A program made the translations under genes and the position numbers. This document shows positions 35,494-44,753 of a stretch of 64,000 nucleotides of DNA, in pieces. The stretch spans positions 124,001 through 188,000 of the forward strand of contig CAZSLO010000006.1 of NCBI GenBank assembly GCA_964608025.1, read 5' to 3'. The stretch's first letter is position 1; every line of letters begins with the position of its first letter. This stretch comes from CAZSLO01 sp964608025 (GTDB taxonomy: Bacteria > Chloroflexota > Dehalococcoidia > Lucifugimonadales > CAJWER01). The notes under the pieces are model-generated. The model had not been told where the DNA came from. It ran no database searches and saw nothing but the letters and a program-made list of their open reading frames with translations.

Positions 35494-36573
35494 TTGAACC
35501 TAAGAATACCTGGACCCATCCCGGTAACTAAAGACATCCTTGAAGCCATGGCCGGGCCTATGATCAACCATCGTGGTCCCCAATTCAAAGAGATTCTGTA
35601 CCGAGTTACCAACCGTATACAAACCATCTTCGAAACTGATAATGACGTTTATATTCTGACATCCTCTGGCACTGGAGCTATGGAGGCGTCCATCGTAAAC
35701 ACATTATCCCCCGGTGACGAAGTACTTAATCTAAGTATCGGATTTTTTGGCGATCGGTTCGGGGAGATTGCCAGAACCTATGGTGCTTCAGTTACCGAAC
35801 TAAGCTTCCCTTGGGGAAAGTCAGTTGATGTAGATAGAGTACGAGAAGCTCTTCAATCAAACGCAAATATCAAGGCAGTTTTGGTTACACACAATGAGAC
35901 CTCGACAGGAGTCACGAACAATCTAGAAGAAATCGCGGCAGTGGTAAAAGGCGATTTCGACAAAATTTTACTGGTAGATGGTATTAGTAGTGTTTGCTCA
36001 ATCCCTTTAAAGACTGATACTTGGGAATGTGATGTAGTTGCTACAGCATCCCAAAAGGGGTGGATGCTACCTCCTGGACTAGCATTTATCAGCTTCAGTC
36101 CACAAGCGTGGGATGCTTATGAAAAATCCTCAATGCCCAAGTATTACTTGGATCTTGGCCAGTACAAAAGATATTTTGAGAAGGGCCAGCCGCCATATAC
36201 ACCCGGGCTATCGACGTTCTTCGCCCTTGACCTCGCTCTAGAGAAGATATCTGTAGAGGGACTCGGTACACTGTTCGAACGACACAAGGCAATAGCACAA
36301 ATGACCAGGGACGGGATAAAAAGTATAGGACTAGATCTATTTCCTGAAGAAAGTGTCGCATCTGACACAGTAACCGCTGTAAAGATACCTCCCGGTATTT
36401 CTGGAACCGACTTGCTCTCAATTCTACGGACCGATTATGACATCGTCCTCGGTGGAGGCCAAGGTCCAGTAGAGGGCCAAATATTCCGTATAGGCCATAT
36501 GGGAAACGTTGAAGTACAAGAGATACAGGAAGTAGTAGATGCGCTATCAGCCGTGCTAGAAAAAATACGGTAG
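35494..36573 (+). CDS. Class V aminotransferase (serine-pyruvate / alanine-glyoxylate type)
   Basis: The 359-residue PLP enzyme is a small class V aminotransferase. Signs are 'Asn-His-Arg-Gly-Pro' (25-29), 'Thr-Ser-Ser-Gly-Thr-Gly-Ala-Met-Glu-Ala' (56-65), 'Leu-Val-Asp-Gly-Ile-Ser-Ser' (160-166) with the pyridine-binding Asp162, and Lys188 in 'Ser-Gln-Lys-Gly-Trp', the Schiff-base lysine. Relatives use serine, alanine or aspartate with glyoxylate or pyruvate. The start is TTG 35494, decided by GGAGG at 35483-35487 six bases upstream; a nearby ATG reads straight into a stop. Confidence 0.92.
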   Translation: MNLRIPGPIPVTKDILEAMAGPMINHRGPQFKEILYRVTNRIQTIFETDNDVYILTSSGTGAMEASIVNTLSPGDEVLNLSIGFFGDRFGEIARTYGASVTELSFPWGKSVDVDRVREALQSNANIKAVLVTHNETSTGVTNNLEEIAAVVKGDFDKILLVDGISSVCSIPLKTDTWECDVVATASQKGWMLPPGLAFISFSPQAWDAYEKSSMPKYYLDLGQYKRYFEKGQPPYTPGLSTFFALDLALEKISVEGLGTLFERHKAIAQMTRDGIKSIGLDLFPEESVASDTVTAVKIPPGISGTDLLSILRTDYDIVLGGGQGPVEGQIFRIGHMGNVEVQEIQEVVDALSAVLEKIR

Positions 36574-36604
36574 AGAGTTGAAGTATTCCGGGTTTTAGCT
36601 AAGT

Positions 36605-38482
36605 CTAGTCAGTTGCCGGAGCGGGATTTGATCTAATCTGCTGAACAGGTTCACGCTCGATCGTAGGGGGCTTTCCTAATATATCTTCCAGAACTGGAGC
36701 ATCGGCTGTTTCGTGTTCCATGAGATATTTGGCCAAATTCATCAGTCTCTCATTGTTCTCGGAGAGGAGAGCCTTTGCCCTAGCGTAAGCAGTACCAATA
36801 AGGGCATGCACTTCATCATCTATAGCCTCAGCAACCTTATCACTATAATCACGTTGCTCTGAAATTTCACGTCCAAGGAAAACCAAATCCTCACGTTTTC
36901 CAAAAGTGCGGGGACCGAGCCTTCCACTCATACCATAGCGAGTGACCATCGTACGTGCGATGTTGGTAGCAACCTCGAGGTCATTACCAGCACCTGTTGT
37001 TATTTCATCTTCACCAAAAATTGCTGCTTCAGCAACACGACCTCCGAGGGCTTCTGCCATCTGATCATTGAACTGGTTAAAAGACCACATATGTCTATCT
37101 TCTGTAGGCAAGGATCGCGTGTGTCCTCCTGTAGCACCTCGAGATATGATAGTCACTTTTGCAATAGGATCAGCGTGGGGTAAGAGATGCCCCACGAGAG
37201 CATGTCCTGCTTCATGGTAGGCAGTAATCTCCTTTTCCCTTACATTAATAACTCTGGATTTCCGGGCTGGCCCAAGCATAACCCTATCCACAGATTCCAC
37301 GAATTCATCAAATCCGATTTCTGTCAGTTTACGTCTAGCTGCCAATATAGCAGCCTCGTTTACCAAATTCGCCAAGTCGGCACCGCTAAATCCAGGAGTC
37401 AATTTCGCAACTTGTTCCAAATCGATGTCCTCTACCATCGGCTTACCCTTGATATGAACATCCAGAATGGCATGTCGACCCTTGATATCAGGGTTATCTA
37501 ACATTACCCGGCGGTCAAATCTACCGGGACGCAACAAGGCCGGATCCAAAATATCAGGCCGATTGGTAGCAGCAGTGACGATGACATTTGTACTAGTGTC
37601 AAATCCATCCATCTCCACTAGAATTTGATTAAGCGTTTGCTCCCGTTCATCATGTCCTCCACCAAGTCCTGCACCACGATGGCGTCCCACTGCATCAATC
37701 TCATCTACGAAAACTATACACGGGGCGTTTCTCTTTGCCTGGTCGAAAAGATCCCTTACTCGAGATGCCCCAACACCTACAAACATCTCTACAAACTCAC
37801 TCCCGCTAATCGAGAAGAAAGGGACACCGGCTTCACCAGCAACAGCACGGGCTAGCAAAGTCTTGCCCGTTCCAGGAGGACCAACGAGAAGGACACCACG
37901 GGGAATCCGAGCACCAAGGCTCAAAAATCTTTCAGGGTACTTGAGAAATTCGACAACTTCTTCGAGTTCCTCCTTTGCTTCATCGGCACCCGCAACATCT
38001 TCGAAGCTTACACTGGGCTGATCACCTACAAGCATACGTGCACGGCTTCGCCCAAAGTTAAATGTCTGGCTTGAGTTGCCTTGTGCCTGTCTCAACATGA
38101 AAAGTAGAACCGCTCCAAAGAAAATAAGCGGCAAGAAATTTAGGAGTACACCAAACAGGCTGCCAAGACCACTAGATCCCCGAACATCAACACTCAGATT
38201 GGCAGAAACTGGATCTACTCCAGCATTTTGCAGCATCTCGATTACACTAGCGCCAACCTCTTTACGAGAGGTAAGAGTCTCTTGTCTCGTAGTGAATACC
38301 GTAAGATTGTCGCCATGAACCTCGATAGTCTCTAGCTGACCTCGCTTGGCCATAGAGATGATTTCATCAATCGGGACTTCGCGGGAATTATTTACGTCGG
38401 AGAAAAGTGTAAAAAAAATAGCGATAACGGCGACAATTATCAAAAGATAGATAAAGCCGTTACGAAACCAGCGAGAGTTCAT
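36605..38482 (-). CDS. ftsH: ATP-dependent zinc metalloprotease FtsH
   Basis: This 625-residue membrane AAA protease degrades misfolded membrane and some regulatory proteins. It has an N-terminal helix (about 10-27), a periplasmic domain, a second helix (about 111-130), Walker A Gly-Pro-Pro-Gly-Thr-Gly-Lys-Thr at 201-208, Walker B 'Ile-Val-Phe-Val-Asp-Glu-Ile-Asp' and the zinc motif His-Glu-Ala-Gly-His near 425. Length and order match the family. It lies convergent to the class V aminotransferase, 31 bases apart, and appears to be a single-gene unit. Confidence 0.98.
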   Translation of the reverse strand: MNSRWFRNGFIYLLIIVAVIAIFFTLFSDVNNSREVPIDEIISMAKRGQLETIEVHGDNLTVFTTRQETLTSRKEVGASVIEMLQNAGVDPVSANLSVDVRGSSGLGSLFGVLLNFLPLIFFGAVLLFMLRQAQGNSSQTFNFGRSRARMLVGDQPSVSFEDVAGADEAKEELEEVVEFLKYPERFLSLGARIPRGVLLVGPPGTGKTLLARAVAGEAGVPFFSISGSEFVEMFVGVGASRVRDLFDQAKRNAPCIVFVDEIDAVGRHRGAGLGGGHDEREQTLNQILVEMDGFDTSTNVIVTAATNRPDILDPALLRPGRFDRRVMLDNPDIKGRHAILDVHIKGKPMVEDIDLEQVAKLTPGFSGADLANLVNEAAILAARRKLTEIGFDEFVESVDRVMLGPARKSRVINVREKEITAYHEAGHALVGHLLPHADPIAKVTIISRGATGGHTRSLPTEDRHMWSFNQFNDQMAEALGGRVAEAAIFGEDEITTGAGNDLEVATNIARTMVTRYGMSGRLGPRTFGKREDLVFLGREISEQRDYSDKVAEAIDDEVHALIGTAYARAKALLSENNERLMNLAKYLMEHETADAPVLEDILGKPPTIEREPVQQIRSNPAPATD

Positions 38483-38648
38483 CGGATACCCTCCAGTTCA
38501 ACAGGTGCCCCAACGGCAGGTCGATGGAGGGGAGTGGGGCTACTTAGATATGTTATCACGATTGAGCGAAGGGTGCTCGTCCGTTATCTAAAATGGCTGC
38601 AAAATCGCTCAGTCCCATTGACTAAGTACTGATTACAAACATTTTTTC

Positions 38649-39353
38649 CTATCCTATACTCCCTACCTTGGCCAAGGTTACTTCAGGTATGACTATTAAA
38701 AGAGCGATCAGCAAGGAGCATATTCCAATCGTGACAATCCAAGAAGCATATTGCGTAGTTACCCTATCTTTCGACGAATTGAATATGTCTATTATTAAAG
38801 CCCCGGCAGCAAACAAGACTCCGGCCACTATACTAGTAAAAAAATATTCCAAGCCAAAAATGGGGGCCATATATAAGGATCCAATGGTCAAGTCAATCAA
38901 GCTTGACATTAGAGTAGGCATGTTTATAGCACCCTGATAAAAAGCGAAGAAGCGAAACCAGAGAGGTAGCATCAAACCCAGAAGTATAGGAAGTAAAAGT
39001 CCAAAACCGACCCCAAATTGGCCCCAAACAACTATATTTCTGGGACCCCGCTTTGGACGTGGGGTGAATTTAAATGTCGGGAGTCCACCATATAACCAAT
39101 ACGCTATCGGCCCTGTCATAACCGAGCCCGCAAATGCTCCTGCGCTCCCAAAGAACAGTGATGTTCCCAAATCAAGGTGTTCCGGCACACCGGGAAACTG
39201 AGTCCTAGATAGGAAATTTACGAGAATCGCACATGCACCGATAGTGGCTCCGTATATTGCCATACAAGCCGCGAAGCGAATCCGCTCCAGATCGTAATCA
39301 ATCCTTTGCGATTCTTGTTTGGTAGATATATTCTTATCCCCAGTAATGTTCAT
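38649..39353 (-). CDS. Hypothetical polytopic membrane protein
   Basis: From ATG 39353 the product is 234 residues with about five or six hydrophobic helices: two near the start, one in 'Phe-Gly-Val-Gly-Phe-Gly-Leu-Leu-Leu-Pro' and three later. A longer frame back to 39455 is open but its extra 34 residues look non-coding. A 'Pro-Arg-Pro-Lys-Arg-Gly-Pro-Arg' cytoplasmic loop separates helix sets. I recognise no family. It is divergent from the permease at 39479, with about 125 bases between. Confidence 0.6.
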   Translation of the reverse strand: MNITGDKNISTKQESQRIDYDLERIRFAACMAIYGATIGACAILVNFLSRTQFPGVPEHLDLGTSLFFGSAGAFAGSVMTGPIAYWLYGGLPTFKFTPRPKRGPRNIVVWGQFGVGFGLLLPILLGLMLPLWFRFFAFYQGAINMPTLMSSLIDLTIGSLYMAPIFGLEYFFTSIVAGVLFAAGALIIDIFNSSKDRVTTQYASWIVTIGICSLLIALLIVIPEVTLAKVGSIG

Positions 39354-39478
39354 ATTAAAAAACAGATTCTGTTCATTGATACCCACACAGTCTAACACTT
39401 GGCCAAACCAATACATGTTGACAGTGGAAGATTTCAGGCTGATAATCGCGATCACTGATTAAATTTATAGGACATTAC

Positions 39479-40474
39479 ATGCTAGCTTATATTATCCGGC
39501 GTATGATCCTAAGCGTCTTTACCATTTGGGTAATATCTGTCTTCGCTTTCGTTGTCATTGAGCTGCCTCCGGGAGACAAACTGGAGAAATGGTTTGATTA
39601 CCAGACTACCTGGGGTCAAACGTTTGATCGTGATGCAATCATGGCGTTATCGGAAGAATTCGGCATGAATCAAGCAAAGCATATCCGATACGCAAAATGG
39701 ATGTGGGGACTCCTGCAGGGCGATCTTGGAATTTCGTTCGTCAGCTGGGACACCCTGACTGCAACCAAAGACGTCATTGGCGACCGACTCTGGCTTACGA
39801 TAATTCTGACAGCATTCACAATCATTTTCACTTGGACTATGTCGATCCCCATCGGTATCTATTCCGCAATAAGGCAACACTCGATCGGAGATTACCTGGC
39901 CACATTCGTGGGGTTTACAGGCTTGGCAGTACCAGACTTCCTGCTTGGCCTTGTACTTATGTACCTTGCCTACGCTTACTTGGGGCAAAGTGTTGGAGGT
40001 CTTTTTTCAGCAGATTACATGAATGCACCATGGTCCATGGGCAAAGCCCAGGATCTACTTAAGCACCTGTGGATTCCAGCACTTGTTTTAGGCACTTCTG
40101 GTACAGCCAGCCTGATTCGTATTATGAGAAATAATCTTCTGGACGAACTTGGTAAGCCCTACGTGGTTACTGCACGAGCAAAAGGTCTAACACCCTTCAA
40201 ACTGATCTTGAAATATCCCGTCAGGGTAGCTGTGAACCCACTGGTAAGCACCATCGGATATCTCCTGCCTGCCCTGGTAAGCGGTAGCATAATCGTATCA
40301 GTGGTCCTTAGTCTACCCACCATAGGCCCAGTACTCCTTGTTGCAATCCAGATCGAAGATATTTACGTGGCTGGGTATATCGTATTTATTCTCGGCGTTC
40401 TAACAGTAGTTGGCACGTTACTCTCGGACATCGCACTGGCAATCGTAGATCCGAGAATTAAACTAACCACATAG
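39479..40474 (+). CDS. DppB/OppB-type ABC transporter permease, solitary
   Basis: The 331-residue protein is an inner-membrane permease of the peptide/nickel ABC import family. It has a first helix, the long external loop, 'Gly-Asp-Leu-Gly' (about 81-84), five further helices and the EAA-type loop 'Leu-Leu-Asp-Glu-Leu-Gly' followed by 'Thr-Ala-Arg-Ala-Lys-Gly'. The C-terminal 'Asp-Pro-Arg-Ile-Lys' is typical. A DppB normally sits with a DppC, two ATPases and a binding protein; none is adjacent, as the next gene is on the opposite strand. It closely resembles the genes at 5017-6029 and 50747-51748. Confidence 0.93.
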   Translation: MLAYIIRRMILSVFTIWVISVFAFVVIELPPGDKLEKWFDYQTTWGQTFDRDAIMALSEEFGMNQAKHIRYAKWMWGLLQGDLGISFVSWDTLTATKDVIGDRLWLTIILTAFTIIFTWTMSIPIGIYSAIRQHSIGDYLATFVGFTGLAVPDFLLGLVLMYLAYAYLGQSVGGLFSADYMNAPWSMGKAQDLLKHLWIPALVLGTSGTASLIRIMRNNLLDELGKPYVVTARAKGLTPFKLILKYPVRVAVNPLVSTIGYLLPALVSGSIIVSVVLSLPTIGPVLLVAIQIEDIYVAGYIVFILGVLTVVGTLLSDIALAIVDPRIKLTT

Positions 40475-40567
40475 ACAACCCTGGTACCTTAACTCTTTAA
40501 ACCCGGCGTCCCATAAAGTCATGGCTACTATTCACTAGTATTTCTTTCAAATATCTTCTGTTTTATC

Positions 40568-41521
40568 TCAGAACCCAGCATTCTTGTCACAGATATACAG
40601 GAAAGGTTGTCCACCTAAGAACCGACGCAGGTTTTCCTTGAATATTTCTTCTCGATCACTCCACATTTCAGGTGTAAGAGCCGACGCATGTGGAGAAATT
40701 ACAACGTTGTCCATGTCCCAAAGTGGACTATCATCCGGCAAGGGCTCTACTGCAGTCACGTCTAGTCCAATACCAGAGATTTGCCCAGAGACCATTGCTT
40801 GTACCAGTGCATTTTCGTCGACAATGCCTCCACGAGAGATAGAGATAACATATGCACCTCGCTTTAACCTTGCAAGCCTAGAAGCATCAATAAGGCCCTC
40901 AGTCTCAAAAGTAAATGGGGCAGCAATTATGAACCAATCAGATATAGAGAGCAGTCGGTCCAGTTGATCAAGACCCCAAACGCCATCTACGCAATTTATA
41001 TTGGTTCTAGGATATTTATCTACAGCATAGACATCCATATCAAAACCCTTGGCTCGTCGTGCTATAGCAATGCCAATATCTCCAAAACCTAAAATCCCCA
41101 AAGTACTACGAGACAAATCCACTAATGTACCGTCATACTTGTTAGTCATCCAGTGGTGCTCTCGTTGATCATCCCGCATTTCCCACATACGATGAGCAAG
41201 GCTAATGATCATGCCAAACACATGGTCTGCCATGGGATTGGCGTGTGGTCCACGGCAATTAGTTAATACCACATCGCTATCAACTAATTCAGGTAAATCC
41301 CTTATCCAATCTACACCCGTTCCTATATGTTGAATCCAACGTAATCGTTTAGCTCCCCTAAGCATTTGGCGAGATAAAGGATGTCCGTAGTAAGCATCAA
41401 CGTCTCGAATTTGATGTATCTTCTTCTCAGGCGAACCTTCAGCGATGAATTCGACATTCCCAAATTCGGTGACAAGCTGATTCAACAATTTATCCCCGCC
41501 CGACCCTATGAGTATCTTCAT
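40568..41521 (-). CDS. D-isomer-specific 2-hydroxyacid dehydrogenase
   Basis: The 317-residue protein is an NAD(P)-dependent oxidoreductase. It has the cofactor motif 'Gly-Ile-Leu-Gly-Phe-Gly-Asp-Ile-Gly' (about 144-152), 'Ser-Arg-Gly-Gly-Ile-Val-Asp' carrying the catalytic Arg, 'Val-Glu-Pro-Leu-Pro' with the Glu, and 'Ser-Pro-His-Ala-Ser' with the catalytic His. The substrate may be a sugar acid, glyoxylate or hydroxypyruvate. ATG 41521 has a GGAGG ribosome site. Another member of the family lies at 49625-50605, only distantly alike. Confidence 0.92.
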   Translation of the reverse strand: MKILIGSGGDKLLNQLVTEFGNVEFIAEGSPEKKIHQIRDVDAYYGHPLSRQMLRGAKRLRWIQHIGTGVDWIRDLPELVDSDVVLTNCRGPHANPMADHVFGMIISLAHRMWEMRDDQREHHWMTNKYDGTLVDLSRSTLGILGFGDIGIAIARRAKGFDMDVYAVDKYPRTNINCVDGVWGLDQLDRLLSISDWFIIAAPFTFETEGLIDASRLARLKRGAYVISISRGGIVDENALVQAMVSGQISGIGLDVTAVEPLPDDSPLWDMDNVVISPHASALTPEMWSDREEIFKENLRRFLGGQPFLYICDKNAGF

Positions 41522-41576
41522 ATCTAACCTCCAGAATCAAATCAAGGCGATTTTAGCAATATCCAACAAACCAACT

Positions 41577-42398
41577 TCACTCACTGAACTGGCCAATCCA
41601 GTTCCAAAGAAAATCGGCGCGTTTTGCATGACCTGGGATCGCGGTATCTATTACACATCTGACACTACGGGTATAAGACCCGATTACCTGTAAATCTGTG
41701 CGGTTTTTTGACCACTCCCAGGGGGTTCCATCAGCTGACGTAAAAACTTGTTTAGATAGCTGACGTGTTACCGGCACAGCTTTACGAAATCTCCGAGATT
41801 TATTTGAACCACAAAATATCCAAAATCCGTTCCAATACAAAGAAGATTCCATCCCTTTACGTATGTGTGCATTTGCTCCATATCGCCTCAAGATCGCACT
41901 GCTTGGCCTTGCAAGTACCCGCTTCAAAACATCAGCTACTTTTATGTATCCGACAAGATAGAATCCAAAATGGCCAAGCAAGCCAACGCCAGATGATTTT
42001 TGCAGATCATTTGCTGAGCCAATTTGAGGATCTTTAGACTTGTTAATAGCCGATGCCCCAACCATTCTGGCAAGAAACAAAATATAGTCACCCCGCTGGA
42101 TTCTTTTTAAAGAAGCTGCTCGGGGACTGTTATCACAATTGTCGCCATACGTAAAAGTGTCGAATTCTGGATCATTATGAGCTGGCCACTCCCAAAGATA
42201 CCTCGGAACAAAATGACTGATATTCTCCAGAGGGTTGTTAAAGGATCTCAAGTCTCCAAACCTTACAACATGATCTCCCGGAATGTCTTCATTCTCAGGT
42301 ATAGGTAGAAACTCAAATGAACGGTCTGGAAAAACAGGGCTAGCGAATCTGTGACTGGCATTCGCGCCTACATTTACCAGATAGATACGATCAGCCAA
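41577..42398 (-). CDS. Hypothetical protein, possible Nmad3-type nucleotide-modification domain
   Basis: The 273-residue protein begins 'Ile-Tyr-Leu-Val-Asn-Val-Gly-Ala-Asn' and continues with 'Phe-Pro-Asp-Arg-Ser-Phe-Glu-Phe-Leu-Pro-Ile-Pro-Glu' (22-34) and 'Phe-Thr-Tyr-Gly-Asp-Asn-Cys' near 102. From memory this pattern resembles Nmad3, a domain proposed by computational work to act in DNA base hypermodification; I cannot confirm it here. Residues about 113-128 ('Leu-Lys-Arg-Ile-Gln-Arg-Gly-Asp-Tyr-Ile-Leu-Phe') look like an ordered core. It starts at TTG 42398, three bases after the queG stop, so translation is probably coupled. No membrane segment or signal peptide is seen. Confidence 0.55.
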   Translation of the reverse strand: MADRIYLVNVGANASHRFASPVFPDRSFEFLPIPENEDIPGDHVVRFGDLRSFNNPLENISHFVPRYLWEWPAHNDPEFDTFTYGDNCDNSPRAASLKRIQRGDYILFLARMVGASAINKSKDPQIGSANDLQKSSGVGLLGHFGFYLVGYIKVADVLKRVLARPSSAILRRYGANAHIRKGMESSLYWNGFWIFCGSNKSRRFRKAVPVTRQLSKQVFTSADGTPWEWSKNRTDLQVIGSYTRSVRCVIDTAIPGHAKRADFLWNWIGQFSE

Positions 42399-42401
42399 GA
42401 G

Positions 42402-43544
42402 TCAGTCAACCGATACCGTAACAAGATCTGTCAACGATAGCTCGATTTCCTCACTCACCGAAGTATCATCCTCATTATCAAGAGCTGTTTTCAAGGCCGT
42501 AATGGAGTCTTCTCCTCCAATTCGACCTAGCGCCCAAGCAGCATGTTCTCTAATAAGTGCATCTCTTGAAAACAGTGCCTCTACCAGGGCTGGAACTGCC
42601 AATGGATCCTTAATATTGCCCAAGGCAACACACACATTTCTCTGTAAACCAATTCTCTTTGCCCTTTTTATGGGGCTTTTATTGAATCGTTGCCGGAAAC
42701 CTTCATCGTCAAGAGCCAAAAGTGGAATCAGTGCAGGGGCACCAAAATCATGGCGTTGTTGGAACGACTGTTCACTGCTGATCGATGACTTACGATTTAC
42801 CGGACAGACGTCTTGGCAAATGTCACAGCCGAATACCCAGTCCCCTACCAATGATCTGAGCTCTCTGGGAATAGAACCCCGTAGTTCAATTGTTAAGAAC
42901 GAGATACATCGGCGATTATCTATGACATACGGGGCAACAATTGCCCCAGTTGGGCATTCATCTATACACAATACGCAATCACCACAATTCTTGGAAAGTG
43001 GACTATCAGGCTTCAATTCCAAGTCGGTGATCACCTGGCTTAGAAATATCCAAGAACCATGACTCTGCGTCAAAATATTGGTGTTTTTGCCAAACCATCC
43101 AAGGCCCGCGCGCTCCGCTGCAGCTCGGTCGTTCATAGGCCCATCGTCAACAAAAGTCCGTGTGCGAACAGGCTTACCTACCAACTTTGGCAGACCATCC
43201 ACGAACAACCTCAGCTTTTCTTTAATAACACCATGATAATCATCACCCCAGGCATAGCGTGCAATCCTACCGGTAGGCCCAGGTTGGCCCGGCGACGGGT
43301 CACCCGTTTGATAACTGATGGCAAGCGACACTATCGATTTAGCATCTTTGAGTAAAAGACTGGGATTATTGGCCTTGTGAACCCGTTCTTCCGTGTACCA
43401 AGGAAGACCATCCATCAACCCCATACGGATACGGTCTATAGCAGCACTCTCGTCCCGTATAAAAGGATCGGCATTTGCGAACCCAACCAGGTCGAACCCC
43501 TGTCTCTTACCATGATTTCTTATGGTATCTTCGATTGATTTCAT
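42402..43544 (-). CDS. queG: Epoxyqueuosine reductase
   Basis: This 380-residue cobalamin- and iron-sulfur-dependent enzyme makes the last step of queuosine synthesis in tRNA. It has 'Thr-Phe-Val-Asp-Asp-Gly-Pro' (about 132-138), 'Gly-Leu-Gly-Trp-Phe-Gly-Lys-Asn' (about 149-156), the first cluster 'Cys-Gly-Asp-Cys-Val-Leu-Cys-Ile-Asp-Glu-Cys-Pro', and the second 'Cys-Asp-Ile-Cys-Gln-Asp-Val-Cys-Pro'. The C-terminal 70 residues form HEAT-like repeats, as in known QueG. ATG 43544 is divergent from the Gfo/Idh gene at 43615. Other queuosine genes are not in the window. Confidence 0.96.
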   Translation of the reverse strand: MKSIEDTIRNHGKRQGFDLVGFANADPFIRDESAAIDRIRMGLMDGLPWYTEERVHKANNPSLLLKDAKSIVSLAISYQTGDPSPGQPGPTGRIARYAWGDDYHGVIKEKLRLFVDGLPKLVGKPVRTRTFVDDGPMNDRAAAERAGLGWFGKNTNILTQSHGSWIFLSQVITDLELKPDSPLSKNCGDCVLCIDECPTGAIVAPYVIDNRRCISFLTIELRGSIPRELRSLVGDWVFGCDICQDVCPVNRKSSISSEQSFQQRHDFGAPALIPLLALDDEGFRQRFNKSPIKRAKRIGLQRNVCVALGNIKDPLAVPALVEALFSRDALIREHAAWALGRIGGEDSITALKTALDNEDDTSVSEEIELSLTDLVTVSVD

Positions 43545-43614
43545 CAGGATATAGTGTATACCCTACGCAATCGGGACTGTATCGTGTACCCTGTCTCACA
43601 ATAAGGAGATAGCT

Positions 43615-44703
43615 ATGACTACTTACCGGGTCGGAATTATTGGTCTGGGACGAATGGGATCCACGATCGACGACGAATTCGATGATCTTGAGGAATGGCG
43701 GAGCCCTACAGCTATAGCGGCTGCTTGCTCAGTAAGTGACCGTTTGGAGGTCGTTGCAGGTGCTGATCTTCTTCCAGAACGACGAGAGGCCTTCACCAAG
43801 AAATGGGGTGTATCAGCCTTATACGAAGACTACATGGAAATGATCGCGTCGGAATCACTAGACCTTGTAGCTATTTGCACTGTGGCTACTACTGCCCTAA
43901 AACCCGCCCGAACTGCACCAAATACCGGGTTCAGAGGTGATGCCCATGCTGATCTTACAATAGCCGTTGCCAACGCTGGCGTACCAATGGTTTTCTGTGA
44001 AAAGGCAATGTCCTGTTCAATGGACAAGGCTGATGCCGCGAGAGAAGCGTGTCACAACAATGGAACACTGTATAACACTGGTCTTCTAAGACGGTTCAAT
44101 AACCAAAATCACATGATCCGTGGACTAATAGACGCTGGTGAAATTGGTGAAGTAAGAGGTTCTGTGATACTCACCAAGTCGAGCTTGTTGCATGGTCACA
44201 TACACTCTATAGACACCCTTTCATACCTGCTTGGTGACCCAGAAGTGAAGGCTGTAAGAGGAGATTTATTGCCACGAGACACAAAGATTGATAACAACTG
44301 GCTCGGTCACGATCCTATTGCAACATTCGAAATTGAGTACGAAAATGGGCTGATGGCTTCATCCATCCCATTTCAAGGTACATGGGAATTTGAAATATTT
44401 GGTGAATCAGGATCTATCAGGTCGATGAACGATGGACAAGAAGTACAGCTTCGGACAAAGAACTCTCGAGGAAAATGGTGGGATGTCGCTCCTGACCCTA
44501 CTGTGAAACCACAAAGCAGCGTGGTCTATCTTCTCGAGGACTTGGTTAACGCCCACGAATCTGGGGGTACACCGCTAGGAAATATCGATATCACCCACAG
44601 GGTCACAGAAACTTGTCTGGCAATTGCCGAGAGTCACATGAATGGCGGGACGTGGATAGAATTACCAATGCGGGAACGTGATCTTTACGTATTCCACGTA
44701 TAG
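43615..44703 (+). CDS. Gfo/Idh/MocA-family oxidoreductase
   Basis: The 362-residue protein has an N-terminal Rossmann fold with 'Ile-Ile-Gly-Leu-Gly-Arg-Met-Gly' (8-15) and the family lysine in 'Cys-Glu-Lys-Ala' (about 129-132), which is Glu-Lys-Ala rather than the common Glu-Lys-Pro. The C-terminal alpha/beta domain binds a sugar, inositol or related polyol. AAGGAG (43601-43606) decides the ATG start. It is a distant relative of the tandem array at 60047-63534 but has a normal glycine motif. Substrate is unknown. Confidence 0.9.
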   Translation: MTTYRVGIIGLGRMGSTIDDEFDDLEEWRSPTAIAAACSVSDRLEVVAGADLLPERREAFTKKWGVSALYEDYMEMIASESLDLVAICTVATTALKPARTAPNTGFRGDAHADLTIAVANAGVPMVFCEKAMSCSMDKADAAREACHNNGTLYNTGLLRRFNNQNHMIRGLIDAGEIGEVRGSVILTKSSLLHGHIHSIDTLSYLLGDPEVKAVRGDLLPRDTKIDNNWLGHDPIATFEIEYENGLMASSIPFQGTWEFEIFGESGSIRSMNDGQEVQLRTKNSRGKWWDVAPDPTVKPQSSVVYLLEDLVNAHESGGTPLGNIDITHRVTETCLAIAESHMNGGTWIELPMRERDLYVFHV

Positions 44704-44753
44704 GTGGACGCCACTTATTCTTTGACTAAAACAGGTTAGTCTTCCTAAATACA

